A stretch of DNA of 64,000 nucleotides, taken from the NCBI RefSeq assembly GCF_032999765.1, contig NZ_CP136051.1, positions 5,412,501 to 5,476,500 of the forward strand, in the 5' to 3' direction. A program made the position numbers and the translations under genes. The notes under the pieces are model-generated. The model was given only the letters and a program-made list of their open reading frames with translations, was not told the DNA's origin and did no database searches. How positions within the stretch are numbered: position 1 is the stretch's first letter; each line of letters opens with the position of its first letter. Positions 24,743 to 34,063 of this stretch are shown here, one piece after another. The DNA is from Imperialibacter roseus. GTDB lineage: Bacteria; Bacteroidota; Bacteroidia; Cytophagales; Cyclobacteriaceae.

Positions 24743-25300
24743 TTAAAACTTCTTAATGTATGAACTTGAAATCAATTTCGTCTTCAAATCTTTGAGACGA
24801 GAATCGACGCTGTCGTCTAATTGAAGGTCGCCCACTTTAATGATGTAGCCTCCCAACATCTCCTTGTCTACCTTCTCTGTCAACTCGATTTCCTTCTTGG
24901 TAATCTCTTTCAACAGCCTCATGAATTCCTTACGAAGATCAGGTGTCAAGGCAAAATTGGTGGTAACTGTTGCCTCGGAAATACCCTTCCTCACATTATA
25001 TTGATGGGTAAATTCACTTGCGAGCATTGGCAAAATGAACTCCCTGTTCTTTCTTGTGATAATATCGAAAATGGACAGGGTCAGGTCATGCACCTTGCCG
25101 GCGAATATCTTTTTAAGAATGGCCAGCTTGCGGTGGTGCTGAATAATTGGGTTTTTAAGCATCAAAGCAAAATCCCTGTTAGCCTTGCACAAGTGATCAA
25201 ATGCGATCATGTCTTCGTTGACCTTATCAAGCACTCCCTTTTCCTCTGCCAACTCCAGCAAAGACTTGGCGTATCTTGTGGCTATCCTGAATTCTGACAT
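24743..25300 (-). CDS. atpH: ATP synthase F1 subunit delta
   Basis: Peripheral-stalk connector between F1 alpha and the b subunits. It has 185 residues with the N-terminal helical bundle (FRIATRYAKSLLELAEEKGV), the LMLKNPIIQHHRKLAILKKI block and the C-terminal GGYIIKVGDLQLDDSVDSRL motif that marks the family. It overlaps nothing but is separated from atpF by a single base, so translation is likely coupled. Position b-delta-alpha-gamma is the standard order. Confidence 0.96.
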   Translation of the reverse strand: MSEFRIATRYAKSLLELAEEKGVLDKVNEDMIAFDHLCKANRDFALMLKNPIIQHHRKLAILKKIFAGKVHDLTLSIFDIITRKNREFILPMLASEFTHQYNVRKGISEATVTTNFALTPDLRKEFMRLLKEITKKEIELTEKVDKEMLGGYIIKVGDLQLDDSVDSRLKDLKTKLISSSYIKKF

Positions 25301-25301
25301 C

Positions 25302-25796
25302 TTAGTTGACTTTTAGGTCTTTGATGTATTCGTCTACCAGCGCCTTTTGTGCTTTGTCGCCACTTAGGTTCTTTCTCAAAACCTTCTCAGCAATGTCTAA
25401 AGAAATTTCAGCCACGAGGTTTTGTACCTCAGCCAGAGCAGCCTTCTTCTCATTTTCGATAGAAGACTTGGCATCGGCTATCATTTTTTCGGCAATTTTT
25501 GAAGTGTCGGCTTTTGCTTCTTCCTTGATTCTATTGGCGGCAGCAAGAGCCTCTTTCAATATGTGGTCTCTTTCTTTTCTGGCATCCTCCAAAAGAAGCT
25601 CATTGTCTTCTTTCAATTGTGCCATTTCCTCTTTGGCCAGCTCAGCTGATTTCAAGGCATCGTTGATGAAGCCTTCTCTCGCTTTAAGGGCGTCAGCAAT
25701 CGGCCTCCAGGCAAATGTAAGCAGAACAATAAAAACGATTATGAAAATAACCGTTTGCCAAAATATAAGGCCTATCCCGGGTGTTAAGAGTTCCAT
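25302..25796 (-). CDS. atpF: ATP synthase F0 subunit b
   Basis: Peripheral stalk subunit of 164 residues with one N-terminal membrane helix (LIFWQTVIFIIVFIVLLTFA) and a long Ala/Glu/Lys-rich coiled coil to the C-terminus, as expected. The start ATG at 25796 gives the usual short MELLTPGIG lead. It follows atpE across a 66-base gap holding a hairpin with a T-rich tail, which may reduce transcription of this and later genes relative to the c subunit. Confidence 0.96.
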   Translation of the reverse strand: MELLTPGIGLIFWQTVIFIIVFIVLLTFAWRPIADALKAREGFINDALKSAELAKEEMAQLKEDNELLLEDARKERDHILKEALAAANRIKEEAKADTSKIAEKMIADAKSSIENEKKAALAEVQNLVAEISLDIAEKVLRKNLSGDKAQKALVDEYIKDLKVN

Positions 25797-25816
25797 TATT
25801 TTATCACGTTTACAGT

Positions 25817-25852
25817 CAAAAACAAACGGAGGCTACTAAGTGCAGCCTCCGT
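25817..25852 (-). terminator. Internal terminator-like hairpin between atpE and atpF
   Basis: ACGGAGGCT (25826-25834) and AGCCTCCGT (25844-25852) form a perfect 9-bp stem with a 9-base loop. On the minus strand the stem is followed directly by TTGTTTTT. It could act as a partial terminator or as an mRNA-stabilising hairpin protecting the upstream atpE message. Confidence 0.6.
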
Positions 25853-25862
25853 GAAGCCATTT

Positions 25863-27173
<1,311 letters not shown>

Positions 27174-27184
<11 letters not shown>

Positions 27185-27566
27185 TTTGAACGCTTTTCGA
27201 ATTTGAGCGCAAGTTAGTCATAAGCGTAAATAATTCAAACCCAAGAAATAATAAATACAGGGCAAAGAAAGTCATGATGAAACTGGTGTTTTCTTCGCCA
27301 ATCGCCACAAGGTAGGTGATTGCGACCAATAAACTTGTCAGAAGACGAAAGGAAATACTGCCAATGACGAAAAGGACGAAATTTTGACCATCGTTGTTTA
27401 CAAAATTACTCTCGGCCCAAAGTAGCAGCAGGGACTGAAGCGAGTAGAAAATAATAGCCGCTATCGCCGTTGAATGGATATATTGCCCGAAACCGGAGGC
27501 CAGCAATGCAAAATATGCTCCAACGACAACTGCTGAAAAAATAAACAGCTTGAGATAGTTATTCAT
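27174..27566 (-). CDS. Small membrane protein of the ATP synthase operon
   Basis: A 130-residue protein with four predicted membrane helices: YLKLFIFSAVVVGAYFALLA, STAIAAIIFYSLQSLLLLW, FRLLTSLLVAITYLVAIG, MTFFALYLLFLGFELFTLM. It occupies the place between atpZ and atpB where other bacteria carry atpI, an assembly factor for the c ring. I do not see clear AtpI sequence motifs, so the role is inferred from position and topology. It overlaps atpB by 11 bases and abuts atpZ, so it is clearly part of the operon. Confidence 0.72.
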
Positions 27567-27841
27567 TATTCTTTGGGAAGGCGCTTGTAAAGCAAATAAA
27601 GAGAGCCAAAAAGTGAAATGAACGAAAGAGACAACAAAAACACCGGGAACTGAAGCTGAAAGTACTTGTCGGCATAGTATCCGGCGGTTACTCCCACGCC
27701 TATAGTGGCCAACATTTCAAAACCGACACCGGTAAACCTCAGAAAAGTTGAACCGGTGCCAGCGTCTTTTAGTTTTCCTGCCTCAGATTGTTCAGGACTG
27801 GGCTTTGAGGAGCGGTCTTTCTTCCGAATTTTTTTCTCCAA
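27566..27841 (-). CDS. atpZ: AtpZ/AtpI family protein
   Basis: A 91-residue membrane protein with a basic N-terminus and two helices. The core GVGFEMLATIGVGVTAGYYADKYF is the family hallmark: two glycine-rich turns and a YYADK motif before helix 2. The family assists F0 assembly or magnesium handling near the synthase. The start is a TTG at 27841 located inside the end of the bactofilin gene, overlapping it by 50 bases in another frame; no ATG is available without losing helix 1. Confidence 0.82.
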   Translation of the reverse strand: MEKKIRKKDRSSKPSPEQSEAGKLKDAGTGSTFLRFTGVGFEMLATIGVGVTAGYYADKYFQLQFPVFLLSLSFISLFGSLYLLYKRLPKE

Positions 27842-28220
27842 TTTTTATTTCCTTAACAGTTACACCCATCTGGCATTTTCCATTGAAAGAAGCACCCGAC
27901 TCAATAACCAGTTTATTGGTGATAATGTCTCCATTGATAACTGCTGAGGGCTTTAACACAAGCATTTCTGTTACTTCCACTTTGCCGTCCACCGTGCCGG
28001 CGATTTCAGCATTTTGCGCCAATACATTTCCCTCAATGTAAGAGGAATGACCAAATGCCGCCTTTGACTTAGTGATAATATCACCAATAACTTTCCCTTC
28101 TACCCTGATGTTGCCGAAGGTTTCGATACCTCCGCGAAGGATAGTTCCCTTTCCAATAATGTTGCTGGAGTTGCTGAGCTCTTCGGCTTCCTTAATTTCC
28201 TTGTTATTAAACATGGTCAT
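27792..28220 (-). CDS. Bactofilin
   Basis: A 142-residue polymer-forming cytoskeletal protein. The central part is the right-handed beta-helix DUF583 domain: IIGKGTILRGGIETFGNIRV, EGKVIGDIITKSKAAFG, NAEIAGTVDGKVEVTEML, LKPSAVINGDIITNKLVI. The termini are short and disordered. Bactofilins form scaffolds at the membrane, often placing peptidoglycan hydrolases, and are frequently encoded beside M23 peptidases, exactly as here (peptidase 10 bases upstream). The ATP synthase accessory genes follow without a gap. Confidence 0.92.
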   Translation of the reverse strand: MTMFNNKEIKEAEELSNSSNIIGKGTILRGGIETFGNIRVEGKVIGDIITKSKAAFGHSSYIEGNVLAQNAEIAGTVDGKVEVTEMLVLKPSAVINGDIITNKLVIESGASFNGKCQMGVTVKEIKIGEKNSEERPLLKAQS

Positions 28221-28230
28221 AATAAATAAA

Positions 28231-29106
28231 TTAAAAAGCTACGAATTCTTCAGGATCCACCGGCATTCCATTGTGCCAAAGCTCAAAATGCAAGTGAGGC
28301 CCGGTTGTCAATTCGCCTGTGTTGCCTATAATAGATATAATCTCGCCGGCGCTGACAAAGCTACCAACGTTTTTCAATAATTCCGAATTGTGCTTGTATA
28401 CTGAAATCAAATTACTTCTGTGCTGAATACCAATCACATAGCCGTCATTTTGTGTCCAGTCGGCAAGTATAACAGTGCCGTCGGCCACACACTTGACCGG
28501 CTCATCTTTTTTTGCCACCACATCAGTCCCATAGTGGTTGTTCTTAGGGTTGAATTTGTCAGAAATAATGCCTGAAATGGGCTGAAAAAGGTAGATGTCC
28601 TGAAGATCAGAGCCAATAGAAGAACTTACAGGCAATATCTCAGAGTCAGCACTTTCGAACCTTTGTCTGAAAATTGAGTCGATAGGTGCCAGTCTTTCGC
28701 TGTTGATCTCAGAAGCCGACAACACTCTTTCCTGTTGCTCAGACGCCCTCAGGGCCGATTCGGTTTCCAACATGCTTGTGTCGCCCGAAAGCACCAGTTT
28801 CAGGTTATCGATGTACAAGTCTTTGTTATCCATCTCAACAAGCATAGAATCCACTTTGAGTGAAAGACTCACTAATTTCCGATTGGTTTCCATTTGCTGA
28901 TGGCGTGGGTCGTACCACTTAGCTAAAATGGTGGTAGCCAGGTAAAAGCAAATCGCAAAAAAAACTGATACTACAACAAAAGCTAAAAGCAGGAGCCTTG
29001 CGTAGTTGAACCTGATGGTGCTCTTTTCCGCAAAATTCTCCTCACTCCGTATGATTAGCAGATAGCCGGTGGTAAGCCAGCTGGATAATGTTTTCTTATT
29101 TTTCAA
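28231..29106 (-). CDS. Membrane-anchored M23 family peptidase
   Basis: A LytM-type zinc endopeptidase, likely acting on peptidoglycan cross-links. It has 291 residues: a short cytoplasmic N-terminus, one transmembrane helix (RLLLLAFVVVSVFFAICFYL), a coiled-coil linker with charged residues, and a C-terminal M23 domain. The metal ligands are HYGTD and the HLHFE HxH motif, with YKHN supplying the further histidine. The set is complete, so it should be active. It heads the operon with bactofilin, which would place or regulate it. It is divergent from sprE across 107 bases. Confidence 0.93.
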   Translation of the reverse strand: MKNKKTLSSWLTTGYLLIIRSEENFAEKSTIRFNYARLLLLAFVVVSVFFAICFYLATTILAKWYDPRHQQMETNRKLVSLSLKVDSMLVEMDNKDLYIDNLKLVLSGDTSMLETESALRASEQQERVLSASEINSERLAPIDSIFRQRFESADSEILPVSSSIGSDLQDIYLFQPISGIISDKFNPKNNHYGTDVVAKKDEPVKCVADGTVILADWTQNDGYVIGIQHRSNLISVYKHNSELLKNVGSFVSAGEIISIIGNTGELTTGPHLHFELWHNGMPVDPEEFVAF

Positions 29107-29143
29107 ATCCTTTTAGGTTCTGGGAGCCACAAAATTATAGAAT

Positions 29144-29164
29144 AAAATAAGACCTTCTTATTTT
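29144..29164. repeat. Inverted repeat between divergent M23 peptidase and sprE
   Basis: AAAATAAGA CCT TCTTATTTT has perfect 9-bp arms in the 107-base divergent promoter region. It could be a shared operator. Its AT-rich stem makes it a weak terminator. Confidence 0.35.
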
Positions 29165-29213
29165 TATGTATTATTGAGACATTTTTGAGCGTTAGCAATT
29201 CAAATCAATTCAG

Positions 29214-31784
29214 TTGACCCAACGTATTTCACCATACCATTTCCTCAGTTTTCTTCTTTTCTCCTATCTCCTCGTTGGTTGCAAAGGAAGCAAAATAACT
29301 CCGGTGGGCGACGTGTATCATAATACGACTGCTCACTACAATGCCTATTTCTACGCCAGAGAACGAATCCTCGAAGTTGAACAAAATTTGCTCAATTATG
29401 GTGAAAGAAATTACAACAGGATTTTACCTATCTATCCTCCCATGGATTCGTCTTTTTCCAAGGCTAACGAGGAGCTGATAGAGGATGTTGTTAAAAAGGC
29501 TTCCATCGCTATTCAAAGACATGAAAACAGTAGGTGGGTTGATGACAGCTACATCACCGTAGGCAAGGCACGGCTTTTCAGTCTCGATTTTCCGAATGCT
29601 GTAGAAACGTTCAAATATGTGAATGTGAAGAGCAAAGACAAGGACACACGCCACCTGTCGCTGGTTTGGCTTTTTCGCACATTTGTTGATGCCGGGGAAT
29701 ACAACAATGCCACAGCTGTGATCGACTACCTGCAAAGAGAAAAACTCAGCAAGGATAACAAAAGACTATTCGCTCTTTTTAAGGCCCGTTATTATCAGTT
29801 GACCGACGACCTCGACAACATGGTGAAAAACCTGGTCGAAGCGGTTCCTCTTGAAACTAATCACGACGAGAGGGCAAAAATCTATTTCATTATTGGTCAG
29901 GTGTATCAGCAATTGACCTTTGATGCGCTGGCGTATGAAAACTATCAGTCCTGCCTGCAGAACAACCCTCCCTATGAGCTGTCGTTTTATGCCAAGCTCA
30001 ACATGGCGTCGGTTACCCAGCTCACCAATTCGGATGACCTCAAAACTGTGAGAAGGTATTTTCGGAAGCTCTTAAAGGACGAGAAAAACATTGACTTCAA
30101 AGACAAGATTTACTACGAGCTGGCCAACTTTGAGCTAAAGCAGGGAAATTATGATGAGGCCATTGAAAACTACAACTACTCTATTCAATCCAGCACATCG
30201 AACCCCAGGCAGAAGGGTTATTCATACCTTCAGCTTGCCGAGGTGTACTACCGCCATTTCAAAAAATATAAGACTGCTCAAAGCTACTACGACAGCACCC
30301 TGAGTGTGCTACCGAAAGACGAACCCAACTACGAAGCGCTGAGCCAACGGCTCGAAATACTTACCGCTTTTGTGGAACAGGTTACAATCATTGAAACCCA
30401 GGACAGCCTGCTAATGCTTGCAAAAATGCCCGAGGATGAGCTGGACAAGTACCTCGATGATTACATCGCTGCCAAGGCCAAGGAAGCTGAAGACAAAGAG
30501 AAAGCCATTGCTGAAAGCAAAAAGGGCCGACGTGGAAACCAGGCCGTGAACTTCCAGACTCAGGGTAGGGAAATTAATGTGCAACAGCAGGGCACCTGGT
30601 ATTTTTACAGCGCTTCGGCTGTCAGCCAGGGCCGGCAGGAGTTCGCCAGGGTTTGGGGCAACAGGCCCCTGGCCGACAACTGGAGGCGATCAGTGAAGCA
30701 GGGAGAGATTGCAGCAACGGTAAGGGATGCCGAGGCACCAAAACAAACAGCACAGGCTAATCCTGACGAAGCGATTGCGTCCATTTCCAAGGAAGATTTA
30801 ATAAAAACACTTCCATTGACTCAAGAGGCGCAAAATGAAGCACTTGCGAAAGTGGAGGTAGCCCATTTCCAGCTCGGCAACATCTACAACTTCCAGTTAT
30901 TGGAAAAAGATAATGCCGGGATCACGTTCAACACCCTCATTGTAAGGTTTCCGGATTCAGAGCATGCCCCAGAGGCGCTGTATGAACTGTATCTCATCTA
31001 CAAAGAGTTGGACAGTGCTATCTATTCTGATTATGAGAGACAGCTAATTACCCGCTTTCCGGAATCCATTTTTGCCAAACTGATTGTAAATCCACGGTAT
31101 CGGGAAGAAAGCTCCGCAGCGTCGGCCAAGCTCCAGAAAATGTACGCAGAGGCGTATGGCTATTATCAGCGGGGTGAGTACAAAAAAGCAAGGGAAATCA
31201 CTTCTGAGGGGCTTTTGGCTTACGACGATAACGATTTTACTGACAATATGAAGCTGCTGGACGTTATGCTGATCGCAAAGCTGGACGACGTGTACAGGTA
31301 CCAGTTTGAGCTGAACAACTTCATTACCACCTACTCCGAGAGTGAGCTAATTCCTTATGCGAAAACACTCGTGAAGGCATACGATGATTTCCAGCTAAAC
31401 CTTGTCAATAGCGCAAAGGCAAAATTCAAACAAGAGTTCGATCAGCTCCATTTCTTCGTAATTATTTATCCGCCTGACGGCAAATTGCCCGATGAACTTC
31501 CGGGGAAAGTCGACACTTATATTAAAACCAACCTACAAATTCAGGGGCTTACACTCGGCAATTTGATTCTTGACGCCAGAAGATCGATGATTTTAGTTAA
31601 CTCGTTTCCAGGTAAAAAAGAGGCGGCTGAGTTTTATCAAAATTTCAACAGCAACAATACCTTGTTTAAGGAATATGGCACCATAAAATTTTATAATTTC
31701 GTAATCACAAGAGAAAACTTCAACGTTTTCTATCAAACCAAAGACCTGGAAGCTTACTTAACCTTCTTTAACAATAACTATTAA
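29214..31784 (+). CDS. sprE: SprE/PorW-type gliding motility and T9SS lipoprotein
   Basis: A tetratricopeptide-repeat outer-membrane lipoprotein needed for gliding and type IX secretion in studied Bacteroidota. It has 856 residues. The N-terminus FLSFLLFSYLLVGCKGS puts the lipid cysteine at residue 23. TPR-like helices follow through most of the protein (for example IYYELANFELKQGNYDEAIE and YSYLQLAEVYYRHFKKYKTA), with a low-complexity Ala/Glu/Lys stretch near residues 420-520. The start is TTG at 29214; no ATG keeps the signal peptide. It overlaps the PBP1A start by one base (TAATG). The rest of the T9SS core (gldKLMN, porP) is 4 kb downstream on the other strand. Confidence 0.88.
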   Translation: MTQRISPYHFLSFLLFSYLLVGCKGSKITPVGDVYHNTTAHYNAYFYARERILEVEQNLLNYGERNYNRILPIYPPMDSSFSKANEELIEDVVKKASIAIQRHENSRWVDDSYITVGKARLFSLDFPNAVETFKYVNVKSKDKDTRHLSLVWLFRTFVDAGEYNNATAVIDYLQREKLSKDNKRLFALFKARYYQLTDDLDNMVKNLVEAVPLETNHDERAKIYFIIGQVYQQLTFDALAYENYQSCLQNNPPYELSFYAKLNMASVTQLTNSDDLKTVRRYFRKLLKDEKNIDFKDKIYYELANFELKQGNYDEAIENYNYSIQSSTSNPRQKGYSYLQLAEVYYRHFKKYKTAQSYYDSTLSVLPKDEPNYEALSQRLEILTAFVEQVTIIETQDSLLMLAKMPEDELDKYLDDYIAAKAKEAEDKEKAIAESKKGRRGNQAVNFQTQGREINVQQQGTWYFYSASAVSQGRQEFARVWGNRPLADNWRRSVKQGEIAATVRDAEAPKQTAQANPDEAIASISKEDLIKTLPLTQEAQNEALAKVEVAHFQLGNIYNFQLLEKDNAGITFNTLIVRFPDSEHAPEALYELYLIYKELDSAIYSDYERQLITRFPESIFAKLIVNPRYREESSAASAKLQKMYAEAYGYYQRGEYKKAREITSEGLLAYDDNDFTDNMKLLDVMLIAKLDDVYRYQFELNNFITTYSESELIPYAKTLVKAYDDFQLNLVNSAKAKFKQEFDQLHFFVIIYPPDGKLPDELPGKVDTYIKTNLQIQGLTLGNLILDARRSMILVNSFPGKKEAAEFYQNFNSNNTLFKEYGTIKFYNFVITRENFNVFYQTKDLEAYLTFFNNNY

Positions 31785-34060
31785 TGAAGAGCAATAAAAT
31801 CAAATGGCTATTGATCACCCTTTGGGTGGTTTTCATTTGCACGATGGTTGGTGTTCCTGTGTTCTTTAACATGATCGGAAACAATTCCTTTGGTCTTTTT
31901 GGCGAACTCCCCGGCCTTGAAAGCCTTGAAAACCCCGAAGAAGAAACTGCTTCACAGCTATTTTCAGCTGACAACGTGCTGCTGGGTAAATACTTTAGAG
32001 AAAACAGAACGCCGGTAACCTACGATGAACTTTCGAGAGAGCTCACAGAAACGCTTCTTGTCACCGAAGATCTCAGGTTTAGTGAGCACTCCGGTATCGA
32101 CTTGCGGGCACTGGTAAGAGCGGTCGTCGGAAAACTCACCTTCAGCTTTGCCGGTGGGGGCAGCACCATAACGATGCAGCTAGCGGAGAACCTCTATAAA
32201 ACTGAGCAAGAGAACAAAGGGAAATTGCATAATGTCCCTGGCCTTGGGCAAATCATCACCAAGTTCAAAGAATGGATCATTGCCGTGCAGTTGGAGAAAA
32301 ACTACACCAAAGAAGAGATCCTGGCGATGTACCTCAACACCGTTCCGTTTGGCAGCAACGCCTTCGGAATTAAAGCGGCAGCCAAAACCTTTTTCAACAA
32401 AGAGCCGAAACAAATTACCTACCACGAGGCTGCCCTCCTCGTTGGCCTGGTAAATGCGCCAACCAGGTACAGCCCTATTCTCAATCCTGAAACCTCCATG
32501 CGCAAAAGGAATGAGGTACTATACAACCTTCGCAAATACAATCGAATAGATCAGATAGCCTACGATTCTCTCAGAGCCAAAGAATTTGATTTGCAGTACA
32601 AGGTTGATGGACACAATGAAGGCCTCGCTACCTACTTCAGAACAGTCATAAGAAACTTCCTGATGGACTGGACCACGCAGCACGGCTATGACCTTTTCGA
32701 GGATGGTCTCAAGATTTATACTACCATAGACAGCAGAATGCAGACCTACGCCGAAGATGCAGTCAGACAACATATGGACACACTTCAATCAGTGTTTATC
32801 AAACACCTTGAAGGCAGAAATCCCTGGATCAATGAGGATTTCACCGAAGTGGAAAACTTCATTGAAACTACCATGCAGAGAACCAGCTACTACAAAAGCC
32901 TGGTAAAAGAATACGGCAAGGACGCTGACTCGGTCGATATATTGCTCAACCTGAAAAGGCCTATGAAAGTATTTAGCTGGGACGGCGAAATTGACACACT
33001 TATGTCGGCCTATGACTCGCTGAAGTACTATAAGCACTTTCTTCAGGCTGGTTTCATGGCAATGGATCCGCATTCCGGCCACATAAAAGCCTGGGTCGGG
33101 GGAATAGATCACAAATACTTTCAGTTTGACCACGTGATGCAGGGAAAACGGCAGCCCGGTTCTACGATCAAACCCTTCGTTTATTCAGCTGTAATAGATA
33201 ATGGATACTCCCCTTGCTATGAGGTTGCTGATGCCCCCATCACCTTTTCGTTCCCCGGGCAGGATCCTCCCACCTGGACACCCAGCAATGCCGTAGGAAA
33301 CCCCACCGGCCAAATGATGACCATCAGAAGTGCTCTGGCACAAAGCGTCAATACTATTACCGCCTATTGGATGAAAAAACTCGGCCCACAAACTGTCGTC
33401 GACTACGCACACCGCATCGGTATTCAAAGCGACTTAGCAGCTGTTCCTGCGTTATGTTTGGGTGCCGGCGGCGAAGTTTCAGTTTATGAAATGGTCGGTG
33501 CTTACTCCACTTTCGTGAACCAGGGCGTATGGACAGAACCGATCTTTATTACCCGTATTGAAGATGAAAACGGCCGAGTGCTCCAGGACTTTGTTCCGCA
33601 AACCAGGGAAGCTCTGAGTGAAGAAACTGCCTACACCATGCTGTACATGTTGCGAGGAGCCACCGAAGAACCTCATGGAAGCGGAGGCGGCCTTTCAAGA
33701 GAAATAAAAGCTAACAACCAGGTGGGCGCAAAAACAGGCACCACGCAAAACGCCTCCGATGGCTGGTTTATGGGAGTGACCAAGGATCTCGTTGCAGGTG
33801 GCTGGGTTGGTGGAGACGACAGAAGTATTCACTTCCGCAATTGGGCCATGGGGCAAGGTGCCAGAACAGCCATGCCCATCTGGAACAATTTCATGCTGAA
33901 AGTGTACGCCGATCCCGACCTTGGCATTGAAAAAGGCCCTTTTCCGAAACCTGTCAATGGTCTGTCAGTTGAGCTCGACTGTTCGAAGCATGATCGCACG
34001 CAAGGCATCGATTCTCTTGGCGTTGATATTGAAAAAGTATCAGAAGACGACATCTTTTAA
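31784..34060 (+). CDS. mrcA: Penicillin-binding protein 1A (bifunctional transglycosylase/transpeptidase)
   Basis: Builds and cross-links peptidoglycan in the periplasm. It has 758 residues, with an N-terminal transmembrane helix (8-28). The glycosyltransferase 51 domain shows EDLRFSEHSGID, GGSTITMQLAENLY and KEEILAMYLN. The transpeptidase domain has RQPGSTIKPF (SxxK, about residue 458), AQSVNTI (SxN) and AKTGTTQ (KTG, about 649). All catalytic motifs are intact. It is coupled to sprE upstream by a one-base overlap and followed by uvrC after 3 bases, so all three genes probably share a transcript. Confidence 0.94.
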   Translation: MKSNKIKWLLITLWVVFICTMVGVPVFFNMIGNNSFGLFGELPGLESLENPEEETASQLFSADNVLLGKYFRENRTPVTYDELSRELTETLLVTEDLRFSEHSGIDLRALVRAVVGKLTFSFAGGGSTITMQLAENLYKTEQENKGKLHNVPGLGQIITKFKEWIIAVQLEKNYTKEEILAMYLNTVPFGSNAFGIKAAAKTFFNKEPKQITYHEAALLVGLVNAPTRYSPILNPETSMRKRNEVLYNLRKYNRIDQIAYDSLRAKEFDLQYKVDGHNEGLATYFRTVIRNFLMDWTTQHGYDLFEDGLKIYTTIDSRMQTYAEDAVRQHMDTLQSVFIKHLEGRNPWINEDFTEVENFIETTMQRTSYYKSLVKEYGKDADSVDILLNLKRPMKVFSWDGEIDTLMSAYDSLKYYKHFLQAGFMAMDPHSGHIKAWVGGIDHKYFQFDHVMQGKRQPGSTIKPFVYSAVIDNGYSPCYEVADAPITFSFPGQDPPTWTPSNAVGNPTGQMMTIRSALAQSVNTITAYWMKKLGPQTVVDYAHRIGIQSDLAAVPALCLGAGGEVSVYEMVGAYSTFVNQGVWTEPIFITRIEDENGRVLQDFVPQTREALSEETAYTMLYMLRGATEEPHGSGGGLSREIKANNQVGAKTGTTQNASDGWFMGVTKDLVAGGWVGGDDRSIHFRNWAMGQGARTAMPIWNNFMLKVYADPDLGIEKGPFPKPVNGLSVELDCSKHDRTQGIDSLGVDIEKVSEDDIF

Positions 34061-34063
34061 GGC

